Shown here piece after piece: positions 1-10,964 of a stretch of DNA of 64,000 nucleotides (position 1 is the stretch's first letter; the number at the start of each line of letters is the position of its first letter). The position numbers and the translations under genes were made by a program. The notes beneath the pieces are model-generated. The model made no database searches, was not told the origin of the DNA, and saw nothing but the letters and a program-made list of their open reading frames with translations. Location of the stretch: NCBI GenBank assembly GCA_017302135.1, contig JAFLDZ010000003.1, forward strand, positions 248,001 to 312,000, in the 5' to 3' direction. Source of the DNA: Lysobacterales bacterium. GTDB lineage: Bacteria > Pseudomonadota > Gammaproteobacteria > Xanthomonadales > Xanthomonadaceae.

Positions 1-864
1 CTGCCCACCGCGGACCAGATCGCCGACCTGGCCGGTCAGGCGCGAGTTGTGGGCGTATCGGGTGACGTAGCCATTGCCGTGATCGACCTCGATCACATTG
101 CCGTAACCGGAACGCACGCCGGAATAGGTCACGACACCATCGCCGACCGCCAGCACCGGATCGCCGGTATTGGCTTCGAAGTCGATGCCTTTGTGCAGCT
201 GGCTGCCGCCGCCGAACGGATCGGCGCGATAACCGAAGCCGGAGGTGACATAGCTGTTGGCGATCGGATCGCGGGTCGGCATCGCGTTCTTGTCCAGCTC
301 GCGATTGAACAGCAGCGCTTCGAGCACCGACAGCTGGCTACCGGAATGCTTCAGCTGGGCGCCGAGGTCGGCTAGGCCGTCGCGAAGACCGCGGGCCGGC
401 ATATCGCGCACCGGGCCGACGCCACCGACGCCCACCGGCTTGTCGAAGTCGAATTCGCCATCGCCGAGCTGGGCGACGCGGGTCAAGCGCTCACCGAGCG
501 CATTGAGACGATTGGCTTCGGCCTGCAATTCGCCGAGTCGCGCGGCGAGTGCGTTGACTTCGCGCTGCGCTTCGCGGCGCGTCGTTTCCAGGCCGCTGCG
601 CTGGATTTCGACATCGGCCTTAAGGCGGTTGTATTCAGCGCTGCGCAGCAGACCCTGCCCGGTGGTGCCGAACAGCGCGCCGACCGTCAGCAGACAGACT
701 GCGCAATACGCCGGCTTCTCCCGCATCGCCTGGGAGCCGAATTCGACCGCACGCACGATGCCAGGGCGGAGCTTGTCGGCAACATGGACCGTCGTGGTCC
801 GGATCGCGCGTGCGGCGGTCGCCATGTGGCGGTGCGCAATCTCGATAAAGCTGTGTAAAGTCAT
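1..864 (-). CDS. M23 family metallopeptidase (3' end outside window)
   Basis: Membrane-anchored peptidoglycan endopeptidase of the LytM/M23 type; 288 residues are visible and the C-terminus lies beyond base 1. A hydrophobic segment spans about residues 51-70, followed by a coiled coil at about 75-130. The M23 domain starts near 200 with the zinc motif H-K-G-I-D at 224-228 (His224, Asp228) and Y-A-H at 270-272; the final HxH motif would be off the window. The ATG at 864 lies 7 bases from the divergent dciA start and has no clear ribosome site. An internal ATG at 825 (Met14) is an alternative. Genes of this type commonly flank lpxC/dciA in Xanthomonadaceae (family knowledge). Confidence 0.88.
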   Translation of the reverse strand, partial: MTLHSFIEIAHRHMATAARAIRTTTVHVADKLRPGIVRAVEFGSQAMREKPAYCAVCLLTVGALFGTTGQGLLRSAEYNRLKADVEIQRSGLETTRREAQREVNALAARLGELQAEANRLNALGERLTRVAQLGDGEFDFDKPVGVGGVGPVRDMPARGLRDGLADLGAQLKHSGSQLSVLEALLFNRELDKNAMPTRDPIANSYVTSGFGYRADPFGGGSQLHKGIDFEANTGDPVLAVGDGVVTYSGVRSGYGNVIEVDHGNGYVTRYAHNSRLTGQVGDLVRGGQ

Positions 865-871
865 TGGCTGT

Positions 872-1339
872 ATGTCTCGTTCGCGATCCAATCCTCCCCC
901 CGCCCGCCCGTCCACCGGGCCACTGGCTGCCATCGACGCCTTGCTCGGCGGCGAGGCCAGCGACCCTATTCGCCGGGCGCTCTGGCTGGAAGCATTGGAT
1001 CTGCAGCTTCATCCCTGCCTTCCTCCCGGGCTCGCAGCGCACGCGCGCCTGGCGAACATCGATCGTGGAAGACTCGTTTACCTGGTGGATTCACCGGTGT
1101 GGCATGCCCGAATGCGGCTTGCTGCAACCGATATCCTCGACATGGCCCGATCCTTCGGACTGGAAGCGACCGATCTGGTGGTGAAGACCGCGAGCGGGCC
1201 GCAGGCGATGCGACCGCAGAACTCCGGAACTTCGACTGCCGTTTCAGCTTCTCCCCTCTCTGCGGCCGCACGCGAGGCTTTCGCGGCCGCACTCGCTTCC
1301 CGGGACGATCTGCCGCCCGGGAAGGACACTTCTTCCTGA
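872..1339 (+). CDS. dciA: DUF721/DciA family protein
   Basis: A 155-residue protein of the DUF721 family, whose studied members (DciA) load or assist the replicative helicase DnaB in bacteria lacking DnaC. The conserved core is visible at about residues 47-90: L-P-P-G-L-A-A-H, then a strand ending L-V-D-S-P-V-W-H-A-R-M-R, typical of the family. The C-terminus is low-complexity Ser/Ala. Start chosen at 872, the first Met of the recognisable domain. It is divergent from the M23 gene and convergent with lpxC. Family assignment is solid; the DciA role is inferred from family knowledge. Confidence 0.82.
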   Translation: MSRSRSNPPPARPSTGPLAAIDALLGGEASDPIRRALWLEALDLQLHPCLPPGLAAHARLANIDRGRLVYLVDSPVWHARMRLAATDILDMARSFGLEATDLVVKTASGPQAMRPQNSGTSTAVSASPLSAAAREAFAAALASRDDLPPGKDTSS

Positions 1340-1426
1340 TGCCCACCCTTCCTCAAGAGCCGTCGTTGACGGGCTGGCGGAGGGGTACGAGGCGAATCCT
1401 ACCGGCGGGCGTCGCCCGGCGGGTTA

Positions 1427-1444
1427 AGAAGCCGAGGCTTTTTC
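1427..1444 (+). terminator. weak hairpin with T run after dciA
   Basis: A short stem AAGC/GCTT with loop CGAG is followed by TTTTT at 1439-1443, in the convergent gap between dciA and lpxC. The stem is short, so termination is only possible. Nothing else was recognised in 1340-1545. Confidence 0.35.
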
Positions 1445-1545
1445 GTTAAGTTTTAGTAAATTGCACGATCCCAGTTCACGGATCGGGCAATCCGCCGGTT
1501 CCGTTCACGAAGGCGCTCCGTCCGGAGCGCACGGGTCGGCGGCGA

Positions 1546-2454
1546 TCAGGCCAGCTGCGGGACGCCGAAAACGACCGGAACCGGCTCGTCGCGCGCGAAG
1601 CTCACTTCTTCCCAGGCGGACGGCTCGGCGAGCAGCGCGCGGACCAGCTTGTTGTTGAGCGCATGGCCCGATTTGAAGCCCTCGTAAACCCCGAGGATCG
1701 GGTGTCCCGCGAGATAAAGATCGCCCACCGCGTCGAGGATCTTGTGGCGGACGAATTCGTCGACATAGCGCAGACCATCGTCGTTCAGCACGCGGAATTC
1801 GTCGAGCACGATGGCGTTGTCCATCGAGCCGCCGAGGCCGAGATTGCGCTCGCGCATGTATTCGAGATCGCGCATGAAACCGAAAGTGCGGGCGCGACTG
1901 ACTTCCTTGATGTAATTCTCGGTCGAGAACTCGACGACCGCGCGCGAACGCGACGCCGGAATCGCCGGGTGATCGAATTCGACGGTAAAACCGAGGCGAA
2001 AACCGTTGTAGGGCTCGAACCGCGCGACCTTGTCGCCGTCGCGGACTTCCACGGTTTTCAGGATCCGCATGAAACGCTTGGGGGCATTCTGTTCGACGAT
2101 GCCTGCCGACTGCAGCAGGAACACGAACGGCCCTGAGGAGCCGTCCATGATCGGTACTTCGGCCGCAGAGAGTTCGATATAGAGATTGTCGACGCCCAGA
2201 CCGGCGAGCGCGGACATCAGGTGCTCGACCGTCATCGCCTTGCCGCCATCGTGCGACAGGCCGGTGCAGAGCATGGTCTCGGTGACGTAATCGGCGCGCG
2301 CCGGGATTTCGACGACAGGGTCCAGATCGACCCGACGGAACACGATGCCGGTATCGACCGGGGCCGGGCGCAGGGTCAGGTAGACCTTTTCGCCACTGTG
2401 CAGCCCAACGCCAGTGGCGCGGATCATGTTCTGCAGGGTGCGTTGCTGGGCCAT
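1546..2454 (-). CDS. lpxC: UDP-3-O-acyl-N-acetylglucosamine deacetylase
   Basis: Catalyses the committed, zinc-dependent deacetylation step of lipid A synthesis in the cytoplasm. It has 302 residues, the usual LpxC length. Visible catalytic features are V-E-H at 76-78 (general base Glu77, zinc ligand His78), H-K-I-L-D at 237-241 (zinc ligands His237 and Asp241) and K-S-G-H at 261-264 (His264). The inhibitor-relevant M-D-G-S motif is near 103. It follows ftsZ on the same strand after a 279-base gap that holds the ftsZ terminator and probably its own promoter, the classic dcw-lpxC junction. Confidence 0.98.
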   Translation of the reverse strand: MAQQRTLQNMIRATGVGLHSGEKVYLTLRPAPVDTGIVFRRVDLDPVVEIPARADYVTETMLCTGLSHDGGKAMTVEHLMSALAGLGVDNLYIELSAAEVPIMDGSSGPFVFLLQSAGIVEQNAPKRFMRILKTVEVRDGDKVARFEPYNGFRLGFTVEFDHPAIPASRSRAVVEFSTENYIKEVSRARTFGFMRDLEYMRERNLGLGGSMDNAIVLDEFRVLNDDGLRYVDEFVRHKILDAVGDLYLAGHPILGVYEGFKSGHALNNKLVRALLAEPSAWEEVSFARDEPVPVVFGVPQLA

Positions 2455-2519
2455 GGTCGGATTCTAGGGGGACACCGGAAAATGCACGAATCCAAGGGTT
2501 TGGGATAGTGCGGACGGCG

Positions 2520-2548
2520 AGGTTAGCACGTGGCATGCTGAACCTGAA
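2520..2548 (-). promoter_or_regulatory. possible lpxC promoter
   Basis: On the minus strand a TTCAGG hexamer (2543-2548) lies 17 bases upstream of TAACCT (2520-2525). It is about 65 bases before the lpxC start. The match to sigma70 is modest, so this is a suggestion only. Confidence 0.3.
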
Positions 2549-2605
2549 CGGAAGCGACGCAGTGTTCCCGCGATGCAACATAGGACCTGCGGCAACGCCA
2601 CAGTC

Positions 2606-2636
2606 AAAACCCCGCCGGCCTTGCGGGCACGGCGGG
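2606..2636 (-). terminator. rho-independent terminator after ftsZ
   Basis: Reading the minus strand, a CCCGCCG/CGGCGGG stem (with an inner GCC/GGC) is followed by GTTTTG. It lies about 100 bases after the ftsZ stop and separates ftsZ from lpxC. A second strong, imperfect GC hairpin without a T run lies at about 2686-2723. Confidence 0.6.
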
Positions 2637-2733
2637 AAAATGAGGTACCACCGGGCGCGCGGAGGACGCCGCACGCACCGGCATGGCGCCCACGGGCCCG
2701 GCCGGACAGCCGGGACCCGTGGGATGGCTCCGA

Positions 2734-3972
2734 TCAGTCCGCCTGGCGGCGCAGAAAGGCGGGGATATCCAGATAGCTGCTGTCGGTGCCGAAATCGGCG
2801 GCGGCCGGCGCCGAGGTCTCGGTGTGGTGTCCGCGACCGCGCAGATTGGCGGCAATGCCCGCGCCCGGCGAGAAGCTTTCGGTCTCGTCGACCATCATCC
2901 CGGTGGTGCCGTCGCGGCGACCCTGGGTGTTGATCAACTGCACCTGCGGACGACGCACCGGGGCGAACGCTTCTTCGCGCTCGTTGCCGCGAACGGCCTG
3001 ACGCGCCACCGATCGGTTGAGGCCGGTCGCGACCACGGTCACCCGCACCTCGTCCTGCATGTCGGGGTCGAGCACGGTGCCGATGACCACGGTCGCGTCT
3101 TCCGAAGCGAAGTTCTCGATGGTGCGACCGACTTCGTCGAACTCGGCCATCGTGAAGTCCGGACCGGCGGTGATGTTGACCAGGATGCCGTTGGCGCCAG
3201 CGAGGTTCACATCGTCGAGCAGCGGATTGTTGATCGCGCCCTCGGCGGCCGCCTGCGCGCGATCGTCGCCGCGCGCGGTGCCGGTGCCCATCATCGCCAG
3301 GCCCATTTCGCTCATGACGGTGCGCACGTCGGCGAAGTCGACGTTGATCAGACCCGGACGCACGATCAGATCGGCGATGCCCTGCACCGCGCCCTGCAGC
3401 ACGTCGTTGGCGGCGCGGAAGGCCTGGATCATGGTCGCGTTGCGGCCGAGCACGGTGATCAGTTTTTCGTTCGGGATCGTGATCAGCGAATCGCAGTGCT
3501 GCGACAGTTCCTCGATGCCCTTGAGCGCGACCTGCATGCGGCGACGGCCTTCGAACGGGAACGGCTTGGTGACGACGGCGACGGTGAGGATGCCCATCTC
3601 CTTCGCCAACTGCGCAACCACCGGCGCGGCGCCGGTGCCGGTGCCGCCGCCCATGCCGGCGGTGATGAACACCATGTCGGCGCCCTGCAGCGCATCCATG
3701 ATGCGTTCGCGGTCTTCCAGCGCCGCCTGACGGCCGACTTCCGGATTCGCGCCCGCACCCAGGCCCTTGGTGACGTTGCTGCCGAGCTGCAGCTGCAGCT
3801 TGGCGCCGCAGTTCTTGATCGCCTGCGAGTCGGTGTTGGCGGTAATGAATTCAACGCCTTCGATGCAGCCGTTGACCATGTGCGCGACCGCATTGCCGCC
3901 GCCGCCGCCCACGCCGACGACCTTGATGACCGCGTTCGGCGCCATCTTTTCCACCAGTTCGAAATATGCCAT
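2734..3972 (-). CDS. ftsZ: cell division protein FtsZ
   Basis: Tubulin-like GTPase that forms the cytokinetic Z ring. It has 412 residues, with a globular domain of about 1-320, then a variable linker and the conserved C-terminal peptide D-I-P-A-F-L-R near the end, which binds FtsA and ZipA. The tubulin signature G-G-G-T-G-T-G is at 108-114, and the N-terminal nucleotide loop V-G-G-G-G-G-N-A is at 21-28. It has a good ribosome site (GAGGA about 8 bases before ATG). It is the last gene of the dcw run, 112 bases after ftsA, so an additional promoter in that gap is plausible. Confidence 0.99.
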   Translation of the reverse strand: MAYFELVEKMAPNAVIKVVGVGGGGGNAVAHMVNGCIEGVEFITANTDSQAIKNCGAKLQLQLGSNVTKGLGAGANPEVGRQAALEDRERIMDALQGADMVFITAGMGGGTGTGAAPVVAQLAKEMGILTVAVVTKPFPFEGRRRMQVALKGIEELSQHCDSLITIPNEKLITVLGRNATMIQAFRAANDVLQGAVQGIADLIVRPGLINVDFADVRTVMSEMGLAMMGTGTARGDDRAQAAAEGAINNPLLDDVNLAGANGILVNITAGPDFTMAEFDEVGRTIENFASEDATVVIGTVLDPDMQDEVRVTVVATGLNRSVARQAVRGNEREEAFAPVRRPQVQLINTQGRRDGTTGMMVDETESFSPGAGIAANLRGRGHHTETSAPAAADFGTDSSYLDIPAFLRRQAD

Positions 3973-3994
3973 GTCCGTGTCCTCGTCTAGTTAT

Positions 3995-4000
3995 AGGTAT
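3995..4000 (-). promoter_or_regulatory. possible -10 element upstream of ftsZ
   Basis: TATAAC on the minus strand lies about 25 bases before the ftsZ start, in the only sizeable gap (3973-4084) between the fused dcw genes and ftsZ. No convincing -35 is seen at 16-18 bases, so confidence is low. Extra ftsZ promoters are well known in other bacteria. Confidence 0.25.
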
Positions 4001-4084
4001 TGCTGTTGTTGTCTGATCGGGTGTCGCTTTGAAACCGTTCTTCGTGTCGCTGCATTCCGGACCGCACTTCAAATCCGGGTATCG

Positions 4085-5320
4085 CTAGAACTCGCCCTTC
4101 AACCAGTTCCTGAGTTTGTTGAACGCGCCCATCGCGCGCCCTGCGGGAATCACCGGGCGGCGCGGATGTTCGATCTGGCTGCCCATCAGCAGCAGGCCGA
4201 CGCCGGTGGCATGCACCGGATTGCCCACCACTTCGCCCAGTCCACTGACATGCTGCGGAATACCCACGCGCACCGGCATCTGCAGCATTTCTTCGGCGAG
4301 TTCGATCACGCCTTCCATCTTCGATGCACCGCCGGTCAGCACCATGCCGGCGCGCACCAGTTCCTCGAAGCCGGAGCGGCGCAGTTCGGCCTGCACCATT
4401 TCGAAGATTTCCTCGTAGCGACCCTGCACCGCCTGCGCCAACGCATGGCGCGGCAGACGGCGCGGTGGGCGATCGCCGACGCTGGGCACCTGGATGCTTT
4501 CCTCGGCAGTCGCCAACTGCGCCAACGCACAGGCGTAGCGGACCTTGATCTGTTCGGCTTCCGGGGTCGGCGTGCGCAGCATGTGCGCGATGTCGTTGGT
4601 GACGTGATCGCCGGCGATCGGCAGCGACGCGGTGTGGCAGATCGCGCCGTGCACGAACACCGCGATATCGGTGGTGCCGGCGCCGATGTCGACCAGCACC
4701 ACGCCGAGTTCGCGCTCGTCGCTGGTCAGTACCGCCGTGCTCGATGCCAGCGACGAGAAGATCAGATCGTCCACCTGCAGGCCGCAGCGCTGCACGCATT
4801 TGCTGATATTGGCCGCCGCCGACTGCGCGCAGACCACGAGATGCGCGTGAACTTCGAGGCGCACGCCGGTCATGCCGACCGGGTTGCGGATGCCTTCCTG
4901 CGAATCGTCCAGCACGTAATCGCGCGGGATCGCGTGCAGGATCTTCTGGTCGGCCGGAATGGCAACCGCCTTCGCCGCTTCGAGCACGCGGTCGAGATCG
5001 GCATAGCTGACCTCGCCATCGCGGATCGGGACGATACCCGGCGAGTTGCGGCACTGCACATGGTTGCCGGAAATCGACGCGTAGACCGAACGGATTTCGC
5101 AGCCGGCCATCAACTCGGCTTCCTCGATCGCACGCTGGATCGACTGCACGGTCGATTCGATATCCACGACCACGCCGCGCTTGAGTCCGCGCGATTCGTG
5201 CGTGCCGATGCCGATCACTTCGATCGGACTGCCGGCGGCGTACTCGCCGACCAGCGCGACGATCTTGGAGGTGCCGATGTCGAGGCCGACGATCAGCGAT
5301 TTGTCGCCCTTGCGATTCAT
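4085..5320 (-). CDS. ftsA: cell division protein FtsA
   Basis: Actin-like ATPase that tethers FtsZ to the membrane and recruits late divisome proteins. It has 411 residues. The first phosphate-binding motif D-I-G-T-S-K is at 14-19 and the second (V-D-I-G-A-G-T-T-D) at about 208-216. A G-G-A-S-K-M adenosine motif lies in the C-terminal third, and the C-terminal amphipathic membrane-targeting helix ends N-W-L-K-G-E-F. The ATG at 5320 overlaps the ftsQ stop as ATGA, indicating translational coupling. The upstream reading frame remains open into ftsQ, but homology begins at M-N-R-K-G-D-K. Confidence 0.98.
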   Translation of the reverse strand: MNRKGDKSLIVGLDIGTSKIVALVGEYAAGSPIEVIGIGTHESRGLKRGVVVDIESTVQSIQRAIEEAELMAGCEIRSVYASISGNHVQCRNSPGIVPIRDGEVSYADLDRVLEAAKAVAIPADQKILHAIPRDYVLDDSQEGIRNPVGMTGVRLEVHAHLVVCAQSAAANISKCVQRCGLQVDDLIFSSLASSTAVLTSDERELGVVLVDIGAGTTDIAVFVHGAICHTASLPIAGDHVTNDIAHMLRTPTPEAEQIKVRYACALAQLATAEESIQVPSVGDRPPRRLPRHALAQAVQGRYEEIFEMVQAELRRSGFEELVRAGMVLTGGASKMEGVIELAEEMLQMPVRVGIPQHVSGLGEVVGNPVHATGVGLLLMGSQIEHPRRPVIPAGRAMGAFNKLRNWLKGEF

Positions 5321-6054
5321 GTGTTGTCCTGCACTTGCGTCGGCTCGGCGGGCCCGGGGGAAGACCCCTGCCAGCGCAACGCGAAACCATTGGTGTATCG
5401 GAGATCGACGCGATCCAGCTGTCGCCCCAGCTGCGCCAACTGCGGCAGCAAACGGGCGAAGCGCGCGAGCCGAAGCTTGGCGTCGTCGCGACCGACCAGC
5501 AGTTCGGCGCCGTTCGACAGCGTCATCGACCAGCTGCCGCGCGGATCGATCCGCAGTGCGCGCACGTCGAGACCGACTGGCGCGAACATCGCCCGCGATT
5601 CGTTGTACAGCTCGACCAGATCGGCACTGCGCGATTCCGGACCGTCGAAGCGCGGCAAGCCCTTCGGCACCGCAACGCCTTTGCTCGGAAAAATTCGGCC
5701 ACGTTCGGACAGCAGGCGGTCTTCGCCCCACCATGCGAACGGACGATGTTCGACCACGCGCACCACCAGCACATCCGGCCATTGCTTGCGCACTTCGGCC
5801 TGTTCGATCCACGGCAGCTTGGCGACCGCGACCTGCGCTTCGTCGAGACGCACCGCGAAGAAACCACGCTTCGCATAAGGCAATACGGTATCGCGGACCA
5901 TCGTCGCATCCACGCGCTCGTGGTTGCCGACGACCAGCACCCGGCGCAGCGGCCAGCGCTCGGCGCCCGCCCAGCCCTGGATCACAGCCACCACCGGCAG
6001 CGTCACCAATACGATCGCGAGCAGCCACGCGACAAGTCGCAGGAAGGCGTTCAT
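5317..6054 (-). CDS. ftsQ: cell division protein FtsQ
   Basis: Bitopic inner-membrane divisome protein bridging early and late components with FtsB and FtsL. From the ATG at 6054 it has 245 residues. There is a short cytoplasmic N-terminus, a transmembrane helix at about residues 4-24, and a POTRA domain starting [10 protein letters not shown] near 36, followed by the FtsQ beta domain. This start overlaps the ddl stop as ATGA and fits the spacing pattern of the cluster. An earlier in-frame Met at 6114 would lie inside ddl and is less likely. Confidence 0.95.
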   Translation of the reverse strand: MNAFLRLVAWLLAIVLVTLPVVAVIQGWAGAERWPLRRVLVVGNHERVDATMVRDTVLPYAKRGFFAVRLDEAQVAVAKLPWIEQAEVRKQWPDVLVVRVVEHRPFAWWGEDRLLSERGRIFPSKGVAVPKGLPRFDGPESRSADLVELYNESRAMFAPVGLDVRALRIDPRGSWSMTLSNGAELLVGRDDAKLRLARFARLLPQLAQLGRQLDRVDLRYTNGFALRWQGSSPGPAEPTQVQDNT

Positions 6055-7043
6055 CGTTCGCGCACCTCCGCAACGCCAGCGTTCTCGAACGATGTTTCCA
6101 GGATCAACCAGCACAACGTTTCGAAATCGATGCCGATCTGACCTGCGGCCTTCGGCACCAGCGAATGACTGGTCATGCCCGGTGCGGTATTGATCTCGAT
6201 GAGCTGGAAACCGCTGCGACGGTCGCGCATCACATCGACGCGTCCCCAGCCGCTGCAGCCCGCCGCGCGGAACGCGCGCAGGGCAAGGTCGCGGACAGTC
6301 GCTTCGTCATCGCCTTCCAATCCGGGGCAGAGGTACTGGGTGTCGTCGGCGATGTACTTGGCGTGATAGTCGTACCACTCGCCCGCAGGCACGATACGGA
6401 TGGACGGCAGCGCCGTGTCCCCGAAGATACCGACCGTGAACTCGTCGCCCACCACCATCTGTTCCATCAGCAGCTCGCCCGCATAGCCGGCCGCGAACGC
6501 TTCCGCCTGCGCGAGATCGGCTTCGGCCAGTATGCGGAACACGCCGACGCTGGAGCCTTCGCACGACGGCTTCACGAACACCGGCAAACCCAGCGCGCGC
6601 GCGGCGGCGCGCATGTCGTCGCCATGTCGCAAGCGCGCAAATTTCGGCGTCGGCAGACCTTCGCTGGCCCACACCTGTTTGGTGCGGATCTTGTCCATGC
6701 TCAGCGCGGAACCCAGCACGCCAGAGCCGGTATAAGGCACGCCGATCGCTTCGAGCGCACCCTGCAGCACGCCGTCTTCGCCGCCGCCCTTGTTGCCATG
6801 AAGAATGTTGAACACGCGGTCGAACCGTTTCGCCGACAGCGCTTCGAGCAGCGCCGCGATCCCGTCGACCGGATGCGCATCGACGCCGCGCGCGCGCAGC
6901 GCAGCCAGCACATTGCGACCCGAGTCGAGCGACACCTCGCGCTCGGCGCTGGTGCCGCCCATCAACACGGCGACACGACCGAACGCAGCGGGTTCGCTGA
7001 TTTTCGGCGCTGCGACGAGGGGTTGAGAGATGGCGGTGCTCAC
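6051..7043 (-). CDS. ddl: D-alanine--D-alanine ligase
   Basis: ATP-grasp ligase making D-Ala-D-Ala for the peptidoglycan stem peptide. It has 330 residues. The N-terminal substrate loop [10 protein letters not shown] is at 29-38, the ATP-grasp domain occupies the middle, and the metal and phosphate site E-I-N-T-A-P-G-M-T is near 296. It uses a GTG start whose last bases overlap the murC stop (GTGA). There is an N-terminal extension of about 20 residues before the core. The DdlB position between murC and ftsQ is standard. Confidence 0.97.
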   Translation of the reverse strand: MSTAISQPLVAAPKISEPAAFGRVAVLMGGTSAEREVSLDSGRNVLAALRARGVDAHPVDGIAALLEALSAKRFDRVFNILHGNKGGGEDGVLQGALEAIGVPYTGSGVLGSALSMDKIRTKQVWASEGLPTPKFARLRHGDDMRAAARALGLPVFVKPSCEGSSVGVFRILAEADLAQAEAFAAGYAGELLMEQMVVGDEFTVGIFGDTALPSIRIVPAGEWYDYHAKYIADDTQYLCPGLEGDDEATVRDLALRAFRAAGCSGWGRVDVMRDRRSGFQLIEINTAPGMTSHSLVPKAAGQIGIDFETLCWLILETSFENAGVAEVRER

Positions 7044-8488
7044 GACCTGGAATCCTCTGAATGCTTGTTCGCGAATCCATTCACGGAGATCTGCTGTACG
7101 GCTGCGCCGATATCACCTGCGCCCATCATCAGCAGCAAGTCGCCGTCTTGAAGCACGTCAGGCAGCACGCTGGCGAGATCGGCAGCGCTACCCACCACCA
7201 CCGGATCGATACGGCCGCGCGAGCGGATGCTGCGCGCCAGCGATTTGGCATCGGCGCCGGCGATCGGCGCTTCGCCGGCCGGATAGACTTCGGTCAGCAC
7301 CAGTGCGTCGACGTTCGACAGCACCGCGGCGAAATCATCGAACAGGTCGCGGGTGCGGCTGTAGCGATGCGGCTGGAACGCAACCACGAGCCGGCGGTCC
7401 GGCCAACCGCCACGCGCGGCCTGGAACACCGCTTCGAGTTCCTTCGGGTGATGGCCGTAGTCGTCGACGAGCTGCACTTTCGCGCCCTGCGCGGTGGTGA
7501 GCTCGGCAAGCAGATTGAAACGACGGCCGATGCCTGCGAAATTTTCCAGCGCGCGCGCGATCGCTTCGGGCGAGACCCCGAGCTGCCAGCCGATGGTCGC
7601 GGCGGCGAGCGCGTTCTGCACGTTGTGACGGCCCGGCAACGCCAGCGTGGTCGGCGTGCGCGAGCCGTCCGGCAGACACAGCGTGAAGCGCATCGCCGGG
7701 CCGGCCTGCTCGACGTCTTCGGCGCGCACATCCGCATGCGCGGCGAAACCATAGGTGATGACATGGCGTGGCATGTCGGCCGCGAGCGCGGCGACTTCGG
7801 CGTCATCGATGCAGAGCACGGCAAGGCCGTAGAACGGCAGACGATGCAGGAATTCGGAAAACGCCGCCTGCACGCGCGCGAAATCGCCGCCGTAGTTTTC
7901 GAGATGGTCGGCATCGATATTGGTGACGACCGCGATCTGCGGATTCAGACGCAGGAAACTGCCGTCGCTTTCATCCGCTTCGGCCGCCAGCCAGTCGCCG
8001 CTGCCGAGGCGTGCGTTCGCGCCCGCTGCAAGCAGCTGGCCACCGATCACGAAGGTCGGATCGAGTCCGCCCTCGCCGAGCACGCTCGCGGTCAACGAAG
8101 TGGTGGTGGTTTTGCCGTGGGTACCGGCGATCGCGATACCGCGACGGAAGCGCATCAACTCCGCAAGCATTTCCGCGCGCGGCACGACCGGAATGCGCTG
8201 CGCGCGCGCTTCCATCCACTCGGGATTGTCGCGTTTGATCGCACTGGACACGACCACGCAGTCCGTGCCGAGCACGTTGGCGGCGGCATGCCCGCGATAG
8301 ACGGTGACGCCCAGCGATGCGAGACGGCGCGTGACCGCGCTGTCGGCATTGTCGGAACCGGACACCTGATAACCGAGCGTGCACAGCACCTCGGCGATAC
8401 CGCTCATGCCGGCGCCGCCGATGCCGACGAAGTGCACGCGCGGAAAGGCCTTGGACAGATCCTGGGTATCGAGCAGACGGCGGATCAT
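7040..8488 (-). CDS. murC: UDP-N-acetylmuramate--L-alanine ligase
   Basis: Adds L-Ala to UDP-MurNAc, the first cytoplasmic amino-acid ligation of peptidoglycan synthesis. It has 482 residues. The N-terminal Rossmann motif [11 protein letters not shown] is at 19-29, the ATP P-loop G-T-H-G-K-T-T at 122-128, and the Mur ligase middle and C-terminal domains are complete. The stop of murG and the start of murC overlap as ATGA, as do most junctions in this operon. Confidence 0.98.
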   Translation of the reverse strand: MIRRLLDTQDLSKAFPRVHFVGIGGAGMSGIAEVLCTLGYQVSGSDNADSAVTRRLASLGVTVYRGHAAANVLGTDCVVVSSAIKRDNPEWMEARAQRIPVVPRAEMLAELMRFRRGIAIAGTHGKTTTTSLTASVLGEGGLDPTFVIGGQLLAAGANARLGSGDWLAAEADESDGSFLRLNPQIAVVTNIDADHLENYGGDFARVQAAFSEFLHRLPFYGLAVLCIDDAEVAALAADMPRHVITYGFAAHADVRAEDVEQAGPAMRFTLCLPDGSRTPTTLALPGRHNVQNALAAATIGWQLGVSPEAIARALENFAGIGRRFNLLAELTTAQGAKVQLVDDYGHHPKELEAVFQAARGGWPDRRLVVAFQPHRYSRTRDLFDDFAAVLSNVDALVLTEVYPAGEAPIAGADAKSLARSIRSRGRIDPVVVGSAADLASVLPDVLQDGDLLLMMGAGDIGAAVQQISVNGFANKHSEDSRS

Positions 8489-9621
8489 GCGCGGGTCTCC
8501 TGATGGCGCGCCGCATGCTGCGCAGCGACTTCGAGCACGATGTCGGCGACACGGTCGGCCGCATCGGGCTTGGCGAGCGAGCGCGCCGCTTCAGCCATCG
8601 CCAGACGCTTCGTCGGGTCGCCGGCCAGCGCACGCAGGGTCGTCGCCAGACGGTCCGCCAGCGTGTCGTCCTGTTTCAACAGCACCGCCGCACCGCGCTC
8701 CACGAGATACAAACCGTTCTTGGTCTGATGGTCGTCGACCGCCGTCGGCAGCGGCACCAGCACGCTGGAAACGCCGGCGGCGCAGACTTCGGCGAGCGTC
8801 AGCGCACCGGCGCGGCAGACGACGATATCGGCCCAGGCATACGCCGCCGCCATATCGGCGATGAACGGTTCGACCGATGCCGCGACGTTCGCGTCGGCAT
8901 AGGCACGTTCGGCGTCGTCGCGCATTTTCTCGCCGCACTGATGACGAACATCGCAGTCGATACCCTGCAATTGCGCGAGCGCTTTGGGCAACGCCACGTT
9001 GAGCGCGCGTGCGCCCTGACTGCCGCCGAGCACCAGCACGCGCAAGCGCGACGAATCCTGAGTGCAGCGCTGCGCGGGCGGCGCGATCGCGGAAATCACA
9101 TCGCGCACCGGATTGCCGACCACGGTTTCCTTGCCCGGAAAACTGTCCGGAAAACCGGTCAGCACGCGGCGCGCGAACATCGCCAGCACGCGGTTGGTCA
9201 TGCCCGGCGCGCGGTTCTGTTCGTGCACCAGCAGCGGCACACCTGCGATCGCCGAGGCGATGCCGCCGGGACCCGCCGCAAAACCGCCGAAACTCACCAC
9301 CGCGCGCGGACGATGCCGGTGCAGCGCGTTGGCGGCGGCGCGGATCGCGGACAACACCCGCAGCGGTGCGCGCAGCAGCGTGCCGATACCCTTGCCGCGC
9401 AGGCCGGAGATCGCGATGGTTTCGATGGCGATACCGTGCTGCGGCACGAGCCGCGTTTCCATGCCGCCATCCGCGCCCAACCAAACCACCGGCACATTGC
9501 GCGCGCGCAGCGCGGCGGCGACCGCAAGGCCCGGGAAAATATGTCCTCCGGTGCCACCGGCGAAAATCATCACCGGCGCCTGGGACGCGGACACGACGGC
9601 GTTGGTAGCCGCGGCGCTCAT
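8485..9621 (-). CDS. murG: UDP-GlcNAc:undecaprenyl-PP-MurNAc-pentapeptide GlcNAc transferase
   Basis: Peripheral inner-membrane glycosyltransferase (GT28) converting lipid I to lipid II. From the ATG at 9621 it has 378 residues. The glycine-rich loop G-G-T-G-G-H is at 22-27, a second loop G-G-S-Q-G-A-R lies in the C-terminal domain, and the UDP-GlcNAc-binding stretch R-A-G-A-L-T-L-A-E is present. The first 15 residues are an Ala/Ser extension. The start overlaps the ftsW stop (ATGA). Confidence 0.97.
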   Translation of the reverse strand: MSAAATNAVVSASQAPVMIFAGGTGGHIFPGLAVAAALRARNVPVVWLGADGGMETRLVPQHGIAIETIAISGLRGKGIGTLLRAPLRVLSAIRAAANALHRHRPRAVVSFGGFAAGPGGIASAIAGVPLLVHEQNRAPGMTNRVLAMFARRVLTGFPDSFPGKETVVGNPVRDVISAIAPPAQRCTQDSSRLRVLVLGGSQGARALNVALPKALAQLQGIDCDVRHQCGEKMRDDAERAYADANVAASVEPFIADMAAAYAWADIVVCRAGALTLAEVCAAGVSSVLVPLPTAVDDHQTKNGLYLVERGAAVLLKQDDTLADRLATTLRALAGDPTKRLAMAEAARSLAKPDAADRVADIVLEVAAQHAARHQETRA

Positions 9622-10964
9622 GCGTTCTTCCCGAAGGTCGGTTCGATGCGGTCGCGCAGGCGGCTGGTGCCGCGCACGGTGTTGCCGAGCGCGGAAGCGT
9701 TCGCCGACACCACCGGCTGTGCGGTCGATGGCGGCGCACCGGCATAGGTCTGCGCCGACACCTGCGCCGCCTCGCCGCGCAGACGCGCGACCTGACGTTC
9801 GGCGCGATCGAGCTCGTAGGAAATCCGCAGCAGCAGACCGAGCGCCGCGCAGGTGCCGAGCACGCTGGAACCGCCGTAGGAAATCAACGGCAGGGTCAAT
9901 CCCTTGGTCGGCAGCATTCCGAGATTCACACCGATCGAAACGAAACTCTGCAGCGCCATCCACAGCGCGATGCCGAAGGCGCAATAGCCCGCGAAATGGC
10001 GGCGCATCTCGACGCATTTCAGTCCGATCCAGAACGCGCGGCCGACCAGCAGGCCATACAGCGCGATCACCAGGCAGACACCGGCGAAACCCAACTCTTC
10101 GGCGATCACCGCGAGGATGAAGTCGGTGTGCGCTTCCGGCAGATACGCCAGCTTCTGCACCGAGCCGCCGAGACCCACGCCGAACCATTCGCCGCGACCG
10201 ACCGCCATCAGCGCATTGGTCAGCTGATAGCCGGTGTTGAACGGATCCTTCCACGGATCCAGGAACGAGGTCAGACGACTGACGCGGTAGGGTTCGGCGA
10301 TCGCGATGATCGCAAGCACAGGCAGGCCCACCAGCACCGGGCCGAACATCCGCGGCATGTGTACGCCGCCGAGAATCAGCATGCCGGCCGTGATCGCGAG
10401 GATCAGCGACAGCGAGCCGAAGTCGGGCTGCAGGATCAACAGCGCGACCAGCACCACGGCGACGCCGAGCGGCTTGAGCATCGCGCCCCAGGTCGCGTTC
10501 ACTTCGTCGCGGAAACGCACCAGATAGCTCGCGAGCCAGACGACATACATCAACTTGACGGCTTCCACCGCCTGGAAGCCCATGATCCCGAAGTTCAACC
10601 AGCGTCTCGCGCCATTCACGGTCTTGCCGATGACCGGCACGAACACCAGCACCAGCAGGACGAAGCACAGCAACAGCAGCAGACGATCCTGCTGCTCGAT
10701 GCTCTTCAGTTCGGTGCGCATCAGCCAGCCCGCCACGCCGGCGCCCAGCACGAGGAACATCAGGTGCTTGATGAGGAAATAGTAGGGACCGACATCGAAG
10801 CCTTCACCGATCGCGATCGAACTGGACGCGACCATCACCACGCCAAGACAGACCAGCGCGATCGATGACCCGATCAGCCACGGGTCGTAGCGGCCGGGCA
10901 ACGCGTCGAGACGCGTGGCCTGCTGGCCGAGACCGAAACGCGGGAGGGAGAGCCAGGTCGCCAT
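9618..10964 (-). CDS. ftsW: septal peptidoglycan glycosyltransferase FtsW
   Basis: SEDS-family polytopic membrane protein that polymerises lipid II at the septum with FtsI. It has 448 residues and about ten hydrophobic segments from residue 34 onward. The signature region near 330-350 reads [17 protein letters not shown]. The long cytoplasmic C-terminus (about 60 residues) is Ala/Arg-rich. The ATG at 10964 shares one base with the mraY stop (TGATG). Confidence 0.97.
   Translation of the reverse strand: MATWLSLPRFGLGQQATRLDALPGRYDPWLIGSSIALVCLGVVMVASSSIAIGEGFDVGPYYFLIKHLMFLVLGAGVAGWLMRTELKSIEQQDRLLLLLCFVLLVLVFVPVIGKTVNGARRWLNFGIMGFQAVEAVKLMYVVWLASYLVRFRDEVNATWGAMLKPLGVAVVLVALLILQPDFGSLSLILAITAGMLILGGVHMPRMFGPVLVGLPVLAIIAIAEPYRVSRLTSFLDPWKDPFNTGYQLTNALMAVGRGEWFGVGLGGSVQKLAYLPEAHTDFILAVIAEELGFAGVCLVIALYGLLVGRAFWIGLKCVEMRRHFAGYCAFGIALWMALQSFVSIGVNLGMLPTKGLTLPLISYGGSSVLGTCAALGLLLRISYELDRAERQVARLRGEAAQVSAQTYAGAPPSTAQPVVSANASALGNTVRGTSRLRDRIEPTFGKNA

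Noticed and set aside
2683..5878. Long plus-strand reading frames opposite ftsZ and ftsA
   Set aside because: They are antisense to conserved division genes, have His/Arg/Asp-rich shadow composition and match no family; high GC content opens such frames.
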